Assembly (NCBI GenBank): GCA_036704825.1
Contig: JAUBSN010000034.1
Coordinates: 1-64,000, forward strand
Reading direction: 5' to 3'
DNA from: Microcoleus sp036704825
GTDB taxonomy: Bacteria; Cyanobacteriota; Cyanobacteriia; Cyanobacteriales; Microcoleaceae
DNA: 64,000 nt
In this document: positions 42,374 to 50,315 of the stretch, in pieces
Layout: every line of letters starts with the position of its first letter
Position numbering within the stretch: position 1 is the stretch's first letter
The notes under the pieces: generated by a model
What the model was told of the DNA's origin: nothing
Database searches by the model: none
Seen by the model: the letters and a program-made list of their open reading frames with translations, nothing else
Made by a program: the position numbers and the translations under genes

Positions 42374-42496
42374 ATGACTCCTTCTCTCGCGAACTTTTTG
42401 TACAGCCTGCTAGTGGGCGTGGCTGTGGTAGTGATTCCAACAACGGTCGCCCTGATCTTCATCAGCCAAAAAGACAAAATCAAGCGCACCTACTAA
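42374..42496 (+). CDS. psbX: Photosystem II reaction centre protein X
   Basis: A 40-residue protein, MTPSLANFLYSLLVGVAVVV then IPTTVALIFISQKDKIKRTY, with one membrane helix and a basic stromal tail. This matches cyanobacterial PsbX, a small subunit at the periphery of photosystem II near the plastoquinone exchange region. An excellent hairpin terminator lies at 42571-42634. The following gene is ycf66, its usual neighbour in cyanobacteria. Confidence 0.93.
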   Translation: MTPSLANFLYSLLVGVAVVVIPTTVALIFISQKDKIKRTY

Positions 42497-42570
42497 AAAG
42501 TCTGCAGGTCTCTGAGTCCGGCGTGAAAGTCAATTTTCGGCTACACGTCGGGCATTTCCCCGATACCATA

Positions 42571-42634
42571 AACCTCGGCTGCAAGCAACTGTGAAGGCAA
42601 AACCTTCGGTTGACTGCTTTCGCTGAGGTTTTTT
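42571..42634 (+). terminator. Rho-independent terminator after psbX
   Basis: A long nested hairpin with paired arms AACCTC/GAGGTT, GC/GC, AGCA/TGCT and GAAGG/CCTTC ends in TTTTTT at 42629-42634. It lies 75 bp after the psbX stop. Confidence 0.8.
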
Positions 42635-42780
42635 CCCGTTAAACTCATTATTATATGGTTCACTTCCCAAGCTGAAACCCTGACCGGACGCTGCCCCAGA
42701 AAGCACAGTCGGGCTGACAGACTTAATGATAGATGTAAAATCTAACTCGCTAACATAGGAAAGACATAGGAGATAGGCTA

Positions 42781-43593
42781 ATGGTCAATTTAGGATTGAA
42801 CTGGAGCAGCCTGTTAGGGATCGTCCTAGCAGTAGCAGGGGCAGGACTGTACTTTCTGCGATCGTGGCGTCCCAAACTAGCCCGAGACCACGATATTTTT
42901 TTTGCAGCAGTCGGCTTGCTGTGCGGCGGTATTCTGTTATTTCAAGGATGGCGGCTTGACCCCATTCTGGCATTCGGTCAATTTCTGCTCACCGGTTCCG
43001 CCATATTTTTTGCAGCAGAAAGCATCCAACTGCGAGGAGCGACCACAGCCCAAGCCAAAAGTCGCGTCCAATACGTAGATGAAGACCGACCAGTCAGCAA
43101 CACCTACGGTTACGACGGCTACGATGCCGAAATGGAACAGCTAGAACCAGAGGAAGACTATCCGCCGCGTCCCCGCATTAGAGGCAGCCAAGACTACCGT
43201 TCCTCTCGGGAAGCCTACGACGACGAACCCCGCCGCCGCCCCTCGAATCGCAACGGCAGCGTTAACACCTCCAGGCCCGACTCGCCCGATCGATCCTCGC
43301 GCAAACGTCCCTCTCGCCCAGAAGCCCCGCCTGCCCAAGAGTCGGACAACTGGGACGTTTCAGACAACCCCGAAGCAAGACCGACCCGCAGCCGCAGCAG
43401 TCGCCCACCTGCTTCGGAAAACCGCAGTTCCGATACGCCGCCGAGAACCAAAAAACCCCGTTCTACGGAATCATCGACGAGGTCTCGCCCCACCAACCGC
43501 GACGTGGAAGCACCGCCGTCTGACTACGTGGAGTATCGACCTGTAGAATACCCGGAAGACCAACCGGATAATTCCCCCAGTTTCGACAAATAG
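42781..43593 (+). CDS. ycf66: Ycf66 family protein
   Basis: 270 residues. Three or four hydrophobic helices span residues 8-85 (SLLGIVLAVAGAGLYFLRSW, FFAAVGLLCGGILLFQGWRL, FGQFLLTGSAIFFAAESIQL), which is the Ycf66 domain. The remainder is a long, charged, disordered tail rich in Arg, Ser, Pro and Glu (RPRIRGSQDYRSSREAY and so on). Ycf66 is conserved in cyanobacteria and some plastids, with no settled function. AGGAG precedes the start. The psbX neighbourhood supports a thylakoid role, by inference. Confidence 0.92.
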   Translation: MVNLGLNWSSLLGIVLAVAGAGLYFLRSWRPKLARDHDIFFAAVGLLCGGILLFQGWRLDPILAFGQFLLTGSAIFFAAESIQLRGATTAQAKSRVQYVDEDRPVSNTYGYDGYDAEMEQLEPEEDYPPRPRIRGSQDYRSSREAYDDEPRRRPSNRNGSVNTSRPDSPDRSSRKRPSRPEAPPAQESDNWDVSDNPEARPTRSRSSRPPASENRSSDTPPRTKKPRSTESSTRSRPTNRDVEAPPSDYVEYRPVEYPEDQPDNSPSFDK

Positions 43594-43602
43594 GCAAACA
43601 CT

Positions 43603-43782
43603 AAGTAGATGGGTGAAACTAAACATTTATCCCGCAGAGCCGGTTTGGGACACCGCAGAACTCTAAGTTGCGTTTATTGATAAGCTGTTTCGTATTTAAA
43701 CTGCGTGTTTCAGAGGCTAAAACCCTTTACTGGCTTAAATAGCCTCTGAGATTTAAATGGTGAACAGCTTACCCATCTACTT
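43603..43782. repeat. 180-bp nested palindrome downstream of ycf66
   Basis: AAGTAGATGGGT (43603-43614) pairs with ACCCATCTACTT (43771-43782). AAGCTGTT (43682-43689) pairs with AACAGCTT (43763-43770). CAGAGGCTA (43711-43719) pairs with TAGCCTCTG (43740-43748). The right arms are contiguous, so the whole can fold into one branched structure. It may be a terminator-like RNA, a MITE or a structured RNA. The remainder of the 375-bp spacer is A/T-rich with no gene. Confidence 0.7.
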
Positions 43783-43968
43783 ATTATCAGATATTAAACT
43801 TATTAAAAAAACTGTAAATTGGGAGTGTGAAACCGCAGAAAAACGCAGATATACACAAATAAAAGCTCATTTTTTTATAAAAAAACCTTTTTTTTACATA
43901 CCGAACCTGTGGAACTAATCGACAGCATAACAATCTAAATATAAAATTCCAAATATCCAATCAGCAAG

Positions 43969-45093
43969 ATGCCATTACTCGAAATAGGAGATCCGGCTCC
44001 CTGGTTTTCCGTTCCTTCTACAAATAACCCCTTATTTCATTTCCCAACTGTTGGGGGCCGGCGAGTCGTGCTGTTTTTCTTTGCCAGCGCAGCTTTTGAA
44101 CAAATCCAAGTTATCCTCAAAAGCTTTCAAGAGCTTTCAGAAGAATTCCAAAGCTTGCAAGTCCCGATGTTCGGAGTGAGCGTTGACCCAGCAGACAAAG
44201 AACAAAACAGACCGACAACAATTGCTCCGTCATTCATCTTTTTCTGGGACTTGGATAAAAAAGTCAGCCACCAGTACGGTGTTTTCCGAGATGTCGAAGA
44301 AAATGGAGTTGCGGGAGTTTACTATGCACCACAAACTTTTGTTCTCAACGAAAACCTTCAGATAATTAATATTTTGCCGATGGGCGAACCGCACCAACAC
44401 GCCCAGCAAGTATTAGATTTTATCAAAAATTTGCCCCCAATTGAGGAAGCCCGATCGGCAGCTCGCCACGCCCCGGTGTTGGTAATTCCTAATGTTTTGA
44501 ACAAAGCCTCTTGCCGCAGTTTAATCGATACGTACAAAACTCACGGTGGCAGTCCCTCGGGCTTTATGAGACAAGTAGACGGGAAAACTCTTGGAATTCA
44601 CGACGAGAATTTCAAGAAGCGCCGAGATTTCTTTATTGAAGACCCGAAGTTACAGCGACAATTGAATTCGATTATTTTGCGCCGGGTGCGGCCGGAAGTA
44701 GAGAAAGCTTTTCAGTTTACAATCACTAGGTTTGAGCGGTATTTGGTGGGCTGTTACGATGCTGACAGCGGCGGTTATTTTCGGCCGCACCGCGACAACA
44801 CTAGCAAAGCGACGCTGCACCGCAGGTTTGCGATGACGCTAAACTTGAATGTGGGGGAATATACGGGGGGATTTTTACGGTTTCCAGAGTACGCGCCGCA
44901 CGGTTATAAAGGGGATTGCGGCACGGCGATTATTTTTTCGTGTTCTTTGCTGCATGAAGCGACGCCGGTGATTAGCGGCCAGCGTTTTGCTTTGCTGTCT
45001 TTTTTCTACGGCAATGAGGATGCTGCGCTACGACAAGCTAATTTTAAGTATTTAGCTGCTGATTCTGATTCCAGAATAGGAGAACCGGCGTAA
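43969..45093 (+). CDS. Peroxiredoxin-like domain fused to a 2OG-Fe(II) oxygenase
   Basis: 374 residues. Residues 1-155 have the AhpC/TSA (thioredoxin-fold) layout: IGDPAPWFSVPS, GRRVVLFFFASAAFEQ, VPMFGVSVDP, YYAPQTFVLNENLQIINI. The peroxidatic cysteine is absent, and there is no cysteine before residue 182, so it is unlikely to be a peroxidase. Residues 168-350 form a prolyl-4-hydroxylase-type jelly roll with iron ligands His274 and Asp276 (FRPHRDNTS), His329 (LLHEATPV) and Arg339 for 2-oxoglutarate. The substrate is unknown. The gene is monocistronic. Confidence 0.88.
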   Translation: MPLLEIGDPAPWFSVPSTNNPLFHFPTVGGRRVVLFFFASAAFEQIQVILKSFQELSEEFQSLQVPMFGVSVDPADKEQNRPTTIAPSFIFFWDLDKKVSHQYGVFRDVEENGVAGVYYAPQTFVLNENLQIINILPMGEPHQHAQQVLDFIKNLPPIEEARSAARHAPVLVIPNVLNKASCRSLIDTYKTHGGSPSGFMRQVDGKTLGIHDENFKKRRDFFIEDPKLQRQLNSIILRRVRPEVEKAFQFTITRFERYLVGCYDADSGGYFRPHRDNTSKATLHRRFAMTLNLNVGEYTGGFLRFPEYAPHGYKGDCGTAIIFSCSLLHEATPVISGQRFALLSFFYGNEDAALRQANFKYLAADSDSRIGEPA

Positions 45094-45202
45094 GGAATGT
45101 CACTACTGCGGTGCAAGTCCTAAAATAATTACAGAGGGTAGTTAGCGGTTAGCCACAAAACCTAATTCCTAGCTACCGATCGCTAAATACTAATCGATCG
45201 CC

Positions 45203-46654
45203 ATGAATTTCACACTTCTAAGTTTAGCAGTATCGGGAATTTTAACGGTTGGGGTTGCAGCCAGCGCTGCTGCGGTTGTTACGACATCCCCTGTACGGCA
45301 ATCAACAGATTTAACGGAATTTAACTCGGTGGATTCCCAGGGTGCGATCGCCCAAACTGTCGAAGAACAAACCAATATTCGAGTCTACGAAAAGGCCAGT
45401 CCGGCGGTTGTTACCGTCGATACAGATAAATCTAACGGCAGCGGCACAATTATCAGCCCCGACGGCATGGTGTTAACCAACGCCCACGTTGTTTCTGCAG
45501 GCGGTACCGTCAATATCATTTTGTCAGACGGCAGAAAACTGGTCGCCGATGTCATCGGATTCGGCGAAGACGGTCTAGACTTAGCCGTGCTAAAGATTCG
45601 CGGTCAAAATAATTTACCTACCATTCCTTTAGCCCGCCCCGGTTCGGTGAAAGTCGGGCAACAAGCATTTGCGATCGGGAATCCCTTCGGTCAATTTCAA
45701 GGTACTTTTACAGTCGGAATCGTCAGCCGCATCGACCAACAGCGGGGCTTAATTCAAACCGACGCCGCCATCAATCCCGGCAATTCAGGAGGCCCGCTGC
45801 TCAACAGTTCAGGAGAATTAATCGGCGTCAATACTTCTATTTTTACTCGCGGTCGGAGCGGTGGCAGTATCGGTATCGGTTTTGCAATTTCCGCAGACAA
45901 ATTACCCGCTTTCCTGACAGCGGTGCGAGAAGGGCGAGCTCCCCGCGCGGCTCAAGCCCGATCGCCCTTTGGTGGCAACAAATCACCTCAAAAAGTTGCG
46001 TTAAACGGGCCCCCCGTCAGCGGGCTCCTCACTGACAAGTCTAGCGTTCTGCCTACCGACAACAGCTTTTTTGACCTCTACTCCTTTGAGGGCAAAGCGG
46101 GCCAGCAAATCACAATAGAAATGAAAAGTCAAGAAATTGACCCTTATTTAATTTTGCTCGGGCCCAACCAGCGCGAAATCGCGCAAGACGATGACGGGGC
46201 AGGCAGTAAAGACGCCAGAATTACAGTCAGGCTGCCAGCAGACGGGACTTACACCTTAGTTGCAAATTCCTACCAAGCTAGGCAGTCAGGGGCTTATACG
46301 TTAGAACTGAAAGCGAGTGCTCCTACCGCGCCTTCTCGGGCGATTTTGCAAGAAGAAGGTGCTTTAGTCGCAGGCGGCCCAGTATTGCCGTCTGACAACA
46401 GTCTGTATCGAGAGTATACTTTTGAAGGTCGATCGGGTCAGTCTGTAGCCATTTCCCTCGAAAGCACAGATTTCGATCCCTATGTGGCTATCTTTGGCCC
46501 TAACGGCCGATTAGTGGCAGAAAATGACGATGCGAGCGATTCGAGTAAAAATGCGTTTCTGAGTGTTACTTTGCCCGCTACGGGTCGCTACCGCGTAATT
46601 GTCAATGCTTACGACGCTTCGGGCCGGGGTCGTTACACTCTAACTGTCCGGTGA
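45203..46654 (+). CDS. HhoA/DegP-like trypsin-type protease with two PPC domains
   Basis: 483 residues. An N-terminal signal or anchor (LSLAVSGILTVGVAASAAAV) precedes a trypsin-like domain (60-240) with His95 (NAHVV), Asp127 (LDLAVLKI) and Ser195 (NPGNSGGPLL). In place of the PDZ domain usual in Deg proteases there are two PPC beta-sandwich domains (about 265-375 and 385-483). The second, with SDNSLYREYTFEGRSGQSVA and GRYRVIVNAYDASGRGRYTL, is very close to the only domain of the next gene. It is probably periplasmic or secreted, perhaps in protein quality control. Confidence 0.92.
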   Translation: MNFTLLSLAVSGILTVGVAASAAAVVTTSPVRQSTDLTEFNSVDSQGAIAQTVEEQTNIRVYEKASPAVVTVDTDKSNGSGTIISPDGMVLTNAHVVSAGGTVNIILSDGRKLVADVIGFGEDGLDLAVLKIRGQNNLPTIPLARPGSVKVGQQAFAIGNPFGQFQGTFTVGIVSRIDQQRGLIQTDAAINPGNSGGPLLNSSGELIGVNTSIFTRGRSGGSIGIGFAISADKLPAFLTAVREGRAPRAAQARSPFGGNKSPQKVALNGPPVSGLLTDKSSVLPTDNSFFDLYSFEGKAGQQITIEMKSQEIDPYLILLGPNQREIAQDDDGAGSKDARITVRLPADGTYTLVANSYQARQSGAYTLELKASAPTAPSRAILQEEGALVAGGPVLPSDNSLYREYTFEGRSGQSVAISLESTDFDPYVAIFGPNGRLVAENDDASDSSKNAFLSVTLPATGRYRVIVNAYDASGRGRYTLTVR

Positions 46655-46707
46655 AAATTGGGCAAACAGGCCAAACAGGGCATTGGTAGCACCTAACAAA
46701 TAACTCA

Positions 46708-46748
46708 TGACTACTGACTGCTGACTGCTGACTGCTGACTGCTGACTT
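46708..46748. repeat. TGACTGC heptamer array
   Basis: One TGACTAC and four TGACTGC units, then a partial one, lie between the protease gene and the PPC-protein gene. Confidence 0.85.
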
Positions 46749-46783
46749 CTTCTTTCCTTCTTCGTTGCAAATCGAGGTAATTC

Positions 46784-47404
46784 ATGCGTCAAGTTAGATT
46801 TTGGGCGATCGCGCCAATTGCTCTACTAGCTACTTTTTCTGGCAAGCCGAATCTCTCCCTGCCAGTTTCAAATTCAAGTGGAGTTGCTAACAGCAGTTCC
46901 ACCCTCATTTCAGCAGAATTTCCTCAAAATTTACCTGATGCGATGCTTGCTGGCAAGGCTGTTTTAGCTCAAGCAAGCCCCAATCCGTCGCCATCACCAC
47001 AGAGTTCGCCAACTCAGAGTCCAACTGTAGAAACTTCGCCGAGTCCCGATCCGGGTTCATCTAAAGTCATTTTAGAGCAAAACGGAGAACTCACCCCTGC
47101 TAAGTCTTCTGTACTGCCCTCGGACAGCAGTTTGTACGATGAGTATACCTTTGAAGGCACTCAGGGTCAGAAAGTGGTTGTTACCGTAGAAAGTACCGAA
47201 TTTGATACTTATCTCGCTATTTTCAACTCCCAGGGCGAGCTACTTGCAGAAAATGATGATACCACGCAGCAAAATTCCAATTCTGAGCTTACTGTTACTT
47301 TGTCTGCGAACGGTCGCTATCGCGTGATTGTCAATGCTTACGATCCGCCTCCAAAAGGTAGGGGCAAGTACAGTTTAACCGTCCGCGAAACAACTGGAAA
47401 TTAG
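46784..47404 (+). CDS. Secreted PPC-domain protein
   Basis: 206 residues. An N-terminal hydrophobic segment suggests export (WAIAPIALLATFSG). A Pro/Ser/Gln-rich linker (SPNPSPSPQSSPTQSPTV) covers about 65-95. A single PPC domain fills 100-206 (SSLYDEYTFEGTQGQKVVVT and GRYRVIVNAYDPPPKGRGKY). It is a paralogue of the last domain of the upstream protease, probably by duplication with loss of the catalytic part. No catalytic motif is present, so it is a likely binding or surface protein. Confidence 0.82.
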   Translation: MRQVRFWAIAPIALLATFSGKPNLSLPVSNSSGVANSSSTLISAEFPQNLPDAMLAGKAVLAQASPNPSPSPQSSPTQSPTVETSPSPDPGSSKVILEQNGELTPAKSSVLPSDSSLYDEYTFEGTQGQKVVVTVESTEFDTYLAIFNSQGELLAENDDTTQQNSNSELTVTLSANGRYRVIVNAYDPPPKGRGKYSLTVRETTGN

Positions 47405-47678
47405 TTTAAACAAAACTTCGGAATCAGGACACGGCAATGCCGTGTCCCTATAATGCTAGGACGATCGCACTACCAGTAACTGCGATCGACCGGATTACTT
47501 CTACAACACGTTGTTTGCGATACCGATCCAGTCAATTCATGTGTTTGCGTGCAAATATAAAAGTCATAATCTTCTACCTCTATTTGATAAACTGTATTTT
47601 AAATAAGTCTTAAAAATCAAACGGAAGCTGAAATATAGATAAATTTTCAGCTTCCCTTTTTAATTAATTTTGATTAAT
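47405..47678. other. 274-bp spacer between convergent genes
   Basis: It includes GACACGGCAATGCCGTGTC near 47427-47445, a perfect palindrome able to form a hairpin, then A/T-rich DNA. GGAAGCTGAAATATAGATAAATTTTCAGCTTCC at 47623-47655 (arms GGAAGCTGAAA and TTTCAGCTTCC) is followed by TTTTT, so it is a likely terminator for the rightward gene. No gene is seen. Confidence 0.55.
47623..47661. terminator. Hairpin terminator between convergent genes
   Basis: GGAAGCTGAAA pairs with TTTCAGCTTCC, with a short A/T-rich loop, followed by CTTTTTAATT. It would serve the PPC-protein gene on the + strand and, less well, the hli gene on the other strand. Confidence 0.6.
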
Positions 47679-47867
47679 TTAACGCAGGCCCAGCCAGGTG
47701 AAAAAATCCTGGCGGGTGAAGAATTCTAGCAGCAAAAGTCCCACGAATCCCACCATAGCAAATCGACCGTTGATTTGTTCTGCATAGGCATTCCACCCAA
47801 ACGCTGGTTCTGGTTTTGGGGTATTTGGGGTTGTCGGTTTTGGGGATGGAGGAGTTTGAGCAGTCAT
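47679..47867 (-). CDS. High-light-inducible / one-helix chlorophyll-binding protein
   Basis: 62 residues. A proline-rich N-terminus (MTAQTPPSPKPTTPNTPKPE) precedes the chlorophyll-binding helix FGWNAYAEQINGRFAMVGFV with the ExxNxRxAM signature. The tail LLLLEFFTRQDFFTWLGLR completes the transmembrane helix. Hli proteins bind chlorophyll and carotenoid and protect or help assemble photosystem II under excess light. It is monocistronic, upstream of a convergent terminator. Confidence 0.93.
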   Translation of the reverse strand: MTAQTPPSPKPTTPNTPKPEPAFGWNAYAEQINGRFAMVGFVGLLLLEFFTRQDFFTWLGLR

Positions 47868-47961
47868 TTAAAAGTTTTAAGTTTCGTGTTTTGAGTGATG
47901 ATTTTTGGGAAGCTTTGCGATCGCACAACTTGTAATTTACCAGGAAAATGACAGCCGATCG

Positions 47962-48978
47962 CTAATCTGCTGACTTTTCTAAACTTTGAACCGATTCGAT
48001 CAGATTTCGCACAGTTTCAGTACCTTCTGAAGGCTCAAAAAATAGGGGGAACTTGCCGCGAGCGATCATTCTCAAACCCAACGGGCCCAGACTCAGCAAG
48101 CCTTTAACGTCGCGGAAGTAGTTTCCTACTACTTCGATGCCAAATTTGCGCTCGTCTATCCAGCCGCCTTCTTTGACGAGCTCGATTAAAACTTTGCGGT
48201 GGCGGATCGATCGACTGGCTTGGTCGTCTTTGCGATCGAGAATCTCCTGTTTAATCTTACCAATTTGATCCATCGGCGCCACTTCCATCGGACAAACCGA
48301 GTTGCAGTAGTAACAGCGGGTGCATCCCCAGACGCCTGCGGTGCCTTCGTTGTATTTTTCGAGCCGATTTTCGGTTTCGCTGTCGCGGGAATCGGCGATC
48401 GTGCGGTAAGCTTTGGCGAGGGCGTGGGGGCCGACAAATTCCGGGTTGACTTCGCGGGCGTTGCACTCAGAATAGCACGCGCCGCAGAGGATGCAGTTGC
48501 CGGTTTGGTCGAGTTTCGATCGCTCTTGTGGAGTTTGCAGAAATTCCCGTTCGGGAATTGCTCGCGATGCCGTGCTGACATAGGGTTCAACTGCTTCCAG
48601 GTTGTCCCAAAAACTCGTCATGTCAACAACCAAATCTTTAATGACCGGCATATTTCCCATTGGGGCGACGGTGATTTCTGGGATGAAATCGGCAGGCTTT
48701 TCTGCTGAGCTGGAATCGGCTATTTTTTGCAGTCTTGCGAGTTCGCCGGCCACATTTTCTTTGCAAGCTAATGCCGAGCGACCGTTAATTCGCATCGAAC
48801 AACTGCCGCAAATTGTATTGCGGCAATTTTTGCGAAAAGCTAAAGTGCCGTCCTGTTCCCACTTGATGCTGTTGAGGCAGTCGAGGATGGTATTGCTCTC
48901 TTCCACCTCTAGGGTGTAAGTGCGAACCCGGGGAGCCTCGTTTTGATTTTGGCGGACTACGTTAAAGCGGACTTTCAT
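47962..48978 (-). CDS. sdhB: Succinate dehydrogenase / fumarate reductase iron-sulfur subunit
   Basis: 338 residues, longer than the usual 240-260 because of a C-terminal extension (about 275-338). The 2Fe-2S cysteines are in NCRNTICGSCSMRINGRSAL ending ALAC (about 52-74). The 4Fe-4S/3Fe-4S clusters are in CILCGACYSEC and CTRCYYCNSVCPMEV. It passes electrons from succinate oxidation to quinone. The flavoprotein gene is not adjacent, as is common in cyanobacteria. The ATG at 48978 follows an A/T-rich promoter region. Confidence 0.93.
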   Translation of the reverse strand: MKVRFNVVRQNQNEAPRVRTYTLEVEESNTILDCLNSIKWEQDGTLAFRKNCRNTICGSCSMRINGRSALACKENVAGELARLQKIADSSSAEKPADFIPEITVAPMGNMPVIKDLVVDMTSFWDNLEAVEPYVSTASRAIPEREFLQTPQERSKLDQTGNCILCGACYSECNAREVNPEFVGPHALAKAYRTIADSRDSETENRLEKYNEGTAGVWGCTRCYYCNSVCPMEVAPMDQIGKIKQEILDRKDDQASRSIRHRKVLIELVKEGGWIDERKFGIEVVGNYFRDVKGLLSLGPLGLRMIARGKFPLFFEPSEGTETVRNLIESVQSLEKSAD

Positions 48979-49217
48979 ATTTTGAGTAAGGAATTTAATG
49001 TCTATTTTAAGCTAAATTTTCTGACTCTTTATAAAGCTATTATTTTTTTAACAACTACCTAAAGTAAGAGATATTAAAAAAAATATTATTATTTGATAAA
49101 CATCAATAACTCTTAAGTTATAAATTCTAAATAGCAACTTTTTTTAAGGGGATTTTTGAGCTATTAATTGGAAATAAAAGTAATTAATCGCTGCAATTCG
49201 CTAGTAGGAGGTGCGTG

Positions 49218-49460
49218 ATGTCCAGCTTGTTTGTATTAACTTTCATGTTTTCCACACCTGCCTTTTGTCTGGGTCTGCTAAATCCTCAATGGGTGGGACT
49301 GGGCACTCGCAAGCGATCGGCTGCCTTGTACGGCGGGTTGATGGCAGTTTCGTTCGTTTTGCTTGGGGTTACAGCACCTAGGCCGCCGCAACCAGTTTTA
49401 TCGGGGCTGCTGGCCTCAACTCAATGGCCAGAATTTAGGGTAAGGGCACTTTTGCGCTGA
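49218..49460 (+). CDS. Small membrane protein of unknown function
   Basis: 80 residues from ATG 49218, with TAGGAGG upstream; a GTG one codon earlier is also possible. Two hydrophobic stretches are present (SLFVLTFMFSTPAFCLGLLN and ALYGGLMAVSFVLLGVTAP), separated by a basic loop (GLGTRKRSAA). The length and layout recall small membrane proteins with a DUF-type two-helix hairpin. Function unknown. Confidence 0.6.
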   Translation: MSSLFVLTFMFSTPAFCLGLLNPQWVGLGTRKRSAALYGGLMAVSFVLLGVTAPRPPQPVLSGLLASTQWPEFRVRALLR

Positions 49461-49724
49461 AGGTAGCTGGGTATGCATTTCACTTTTTTGGCAGCATTAC
49501 AATAAATTTTAGCAGGACTTACGCCCGATTGGGCCCAGAAACGAACGTAGTTTTTTAAGAAAAATACTTGGTTCTACTCATTTACTCCAATTAAAAACCC
49601 CGGTTTAGAGGCGTCGGAGTGCGATCGCGAACTGTAGGGAAAAATCGGGGCTTTAGTAAGGATAAATACACTCAGAAACCCGGTTTCACCAGCGTCGGGT
49701 GTCCAGCGTTCTATTTACGAAGTA

Positions 49725-50008
49725 ATATCAAGTCCGATCGATTGACCGCGATTCCTGTAGGGGCGGGTTCGCCAACAATATTTACCAAAAACCGATAATC
49801 TCAAAAACCCGCCCCGGCCTGTGCCTATGTATTATGCGCGATCGATCGGACTGGGAGCATCTCAATGAAAGCAGCCCTCCGCTTGAAATTGGAGCTAGGA
49901 GTCAGGAGTCAGGAGGAAAGAGTCAGAAGGAAGAAGGAAAAAGGAAGAAGGCAGGAGCCAGAATAAGTGTTTTTACAAATATGAGATGCTCCCGATCGGA
50001 CTTGATAT
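49725..50008. repeat. 284-bp element with 16-bp terminal inverted repeats
   Basis: ATATCAAGTCCGATCG (49725-49740) and its exact reverse complement CGATCGGACTTGATAT (49993-50008) bound the segment. GGGAGCATCTCA (49852-49863) and TGAGATGCTCCC (49982-49993) form another inverted pair. No coding capacity is seen, so it is a MITE candidate. Confidence 0.65.
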
Positions 50009-50125
50009 AAATCATAGAAAGCCGAAAGTGCTCAGAGTGAGCGAGCAACAACTAAAAACCAGTCGCACTGCACGTCGCTAGCCAGAAAGAACGATCGCGC
50101 CTGTTTCAAAAGTTATGGGGAGATC

Positions 50126-50269
50126 GTGGAGTGGCTGAATCAGACTTATCAATCGTTAGCGTACATTTTTGTTCCATTGCTACTCGCACGCCTTTGTTTG
50201 CGAGGAAGTTATAGCGGTTCGAGCGAAAGATTCGCGGACGTAGTTGGGATGCGACCCCTATACGTTTAA
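50126..50269 (+). other. 47-codon frame, possible gene fragment
   Basis: GTG 50126 follows GGGGAG. The frame reads VEWLNQTYQSLAYIFVPLLL then ARLCLRGSYSGSSERFADVV and stops at 50269. A single hydrophobic helix followed by a basic (R)GSYSGSSERF segment recalls the N-terminus of 3-deoxy-manno-octulosonate transferase, but the match is weak and the catalytic domain is missing. It is either a relic or a chance frame. Confidence 0.25.
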
Positions 50270-50315
50270 GTGGTCATATAAGCTGTGAGTCATACCTCAC
50301 CATGCTTGAGAAAAG

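Larger units (their letters stand above)
49461..50315. other. 855-bp repeat-rich spacer before the iron cluster
   Basis: It contains AGAAACCCGGTTTCA at 49675-49689 and AAAACCCCGGTTT near 49597. A 284-bp element with 16-bp terminal inverted repeats lies at 49725-50008, and a small protein-like frame at 50126-50269. TCAGGAG heptamers at 49911-49925 and a purine tract follow inside the element. Confidence 0.5.
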
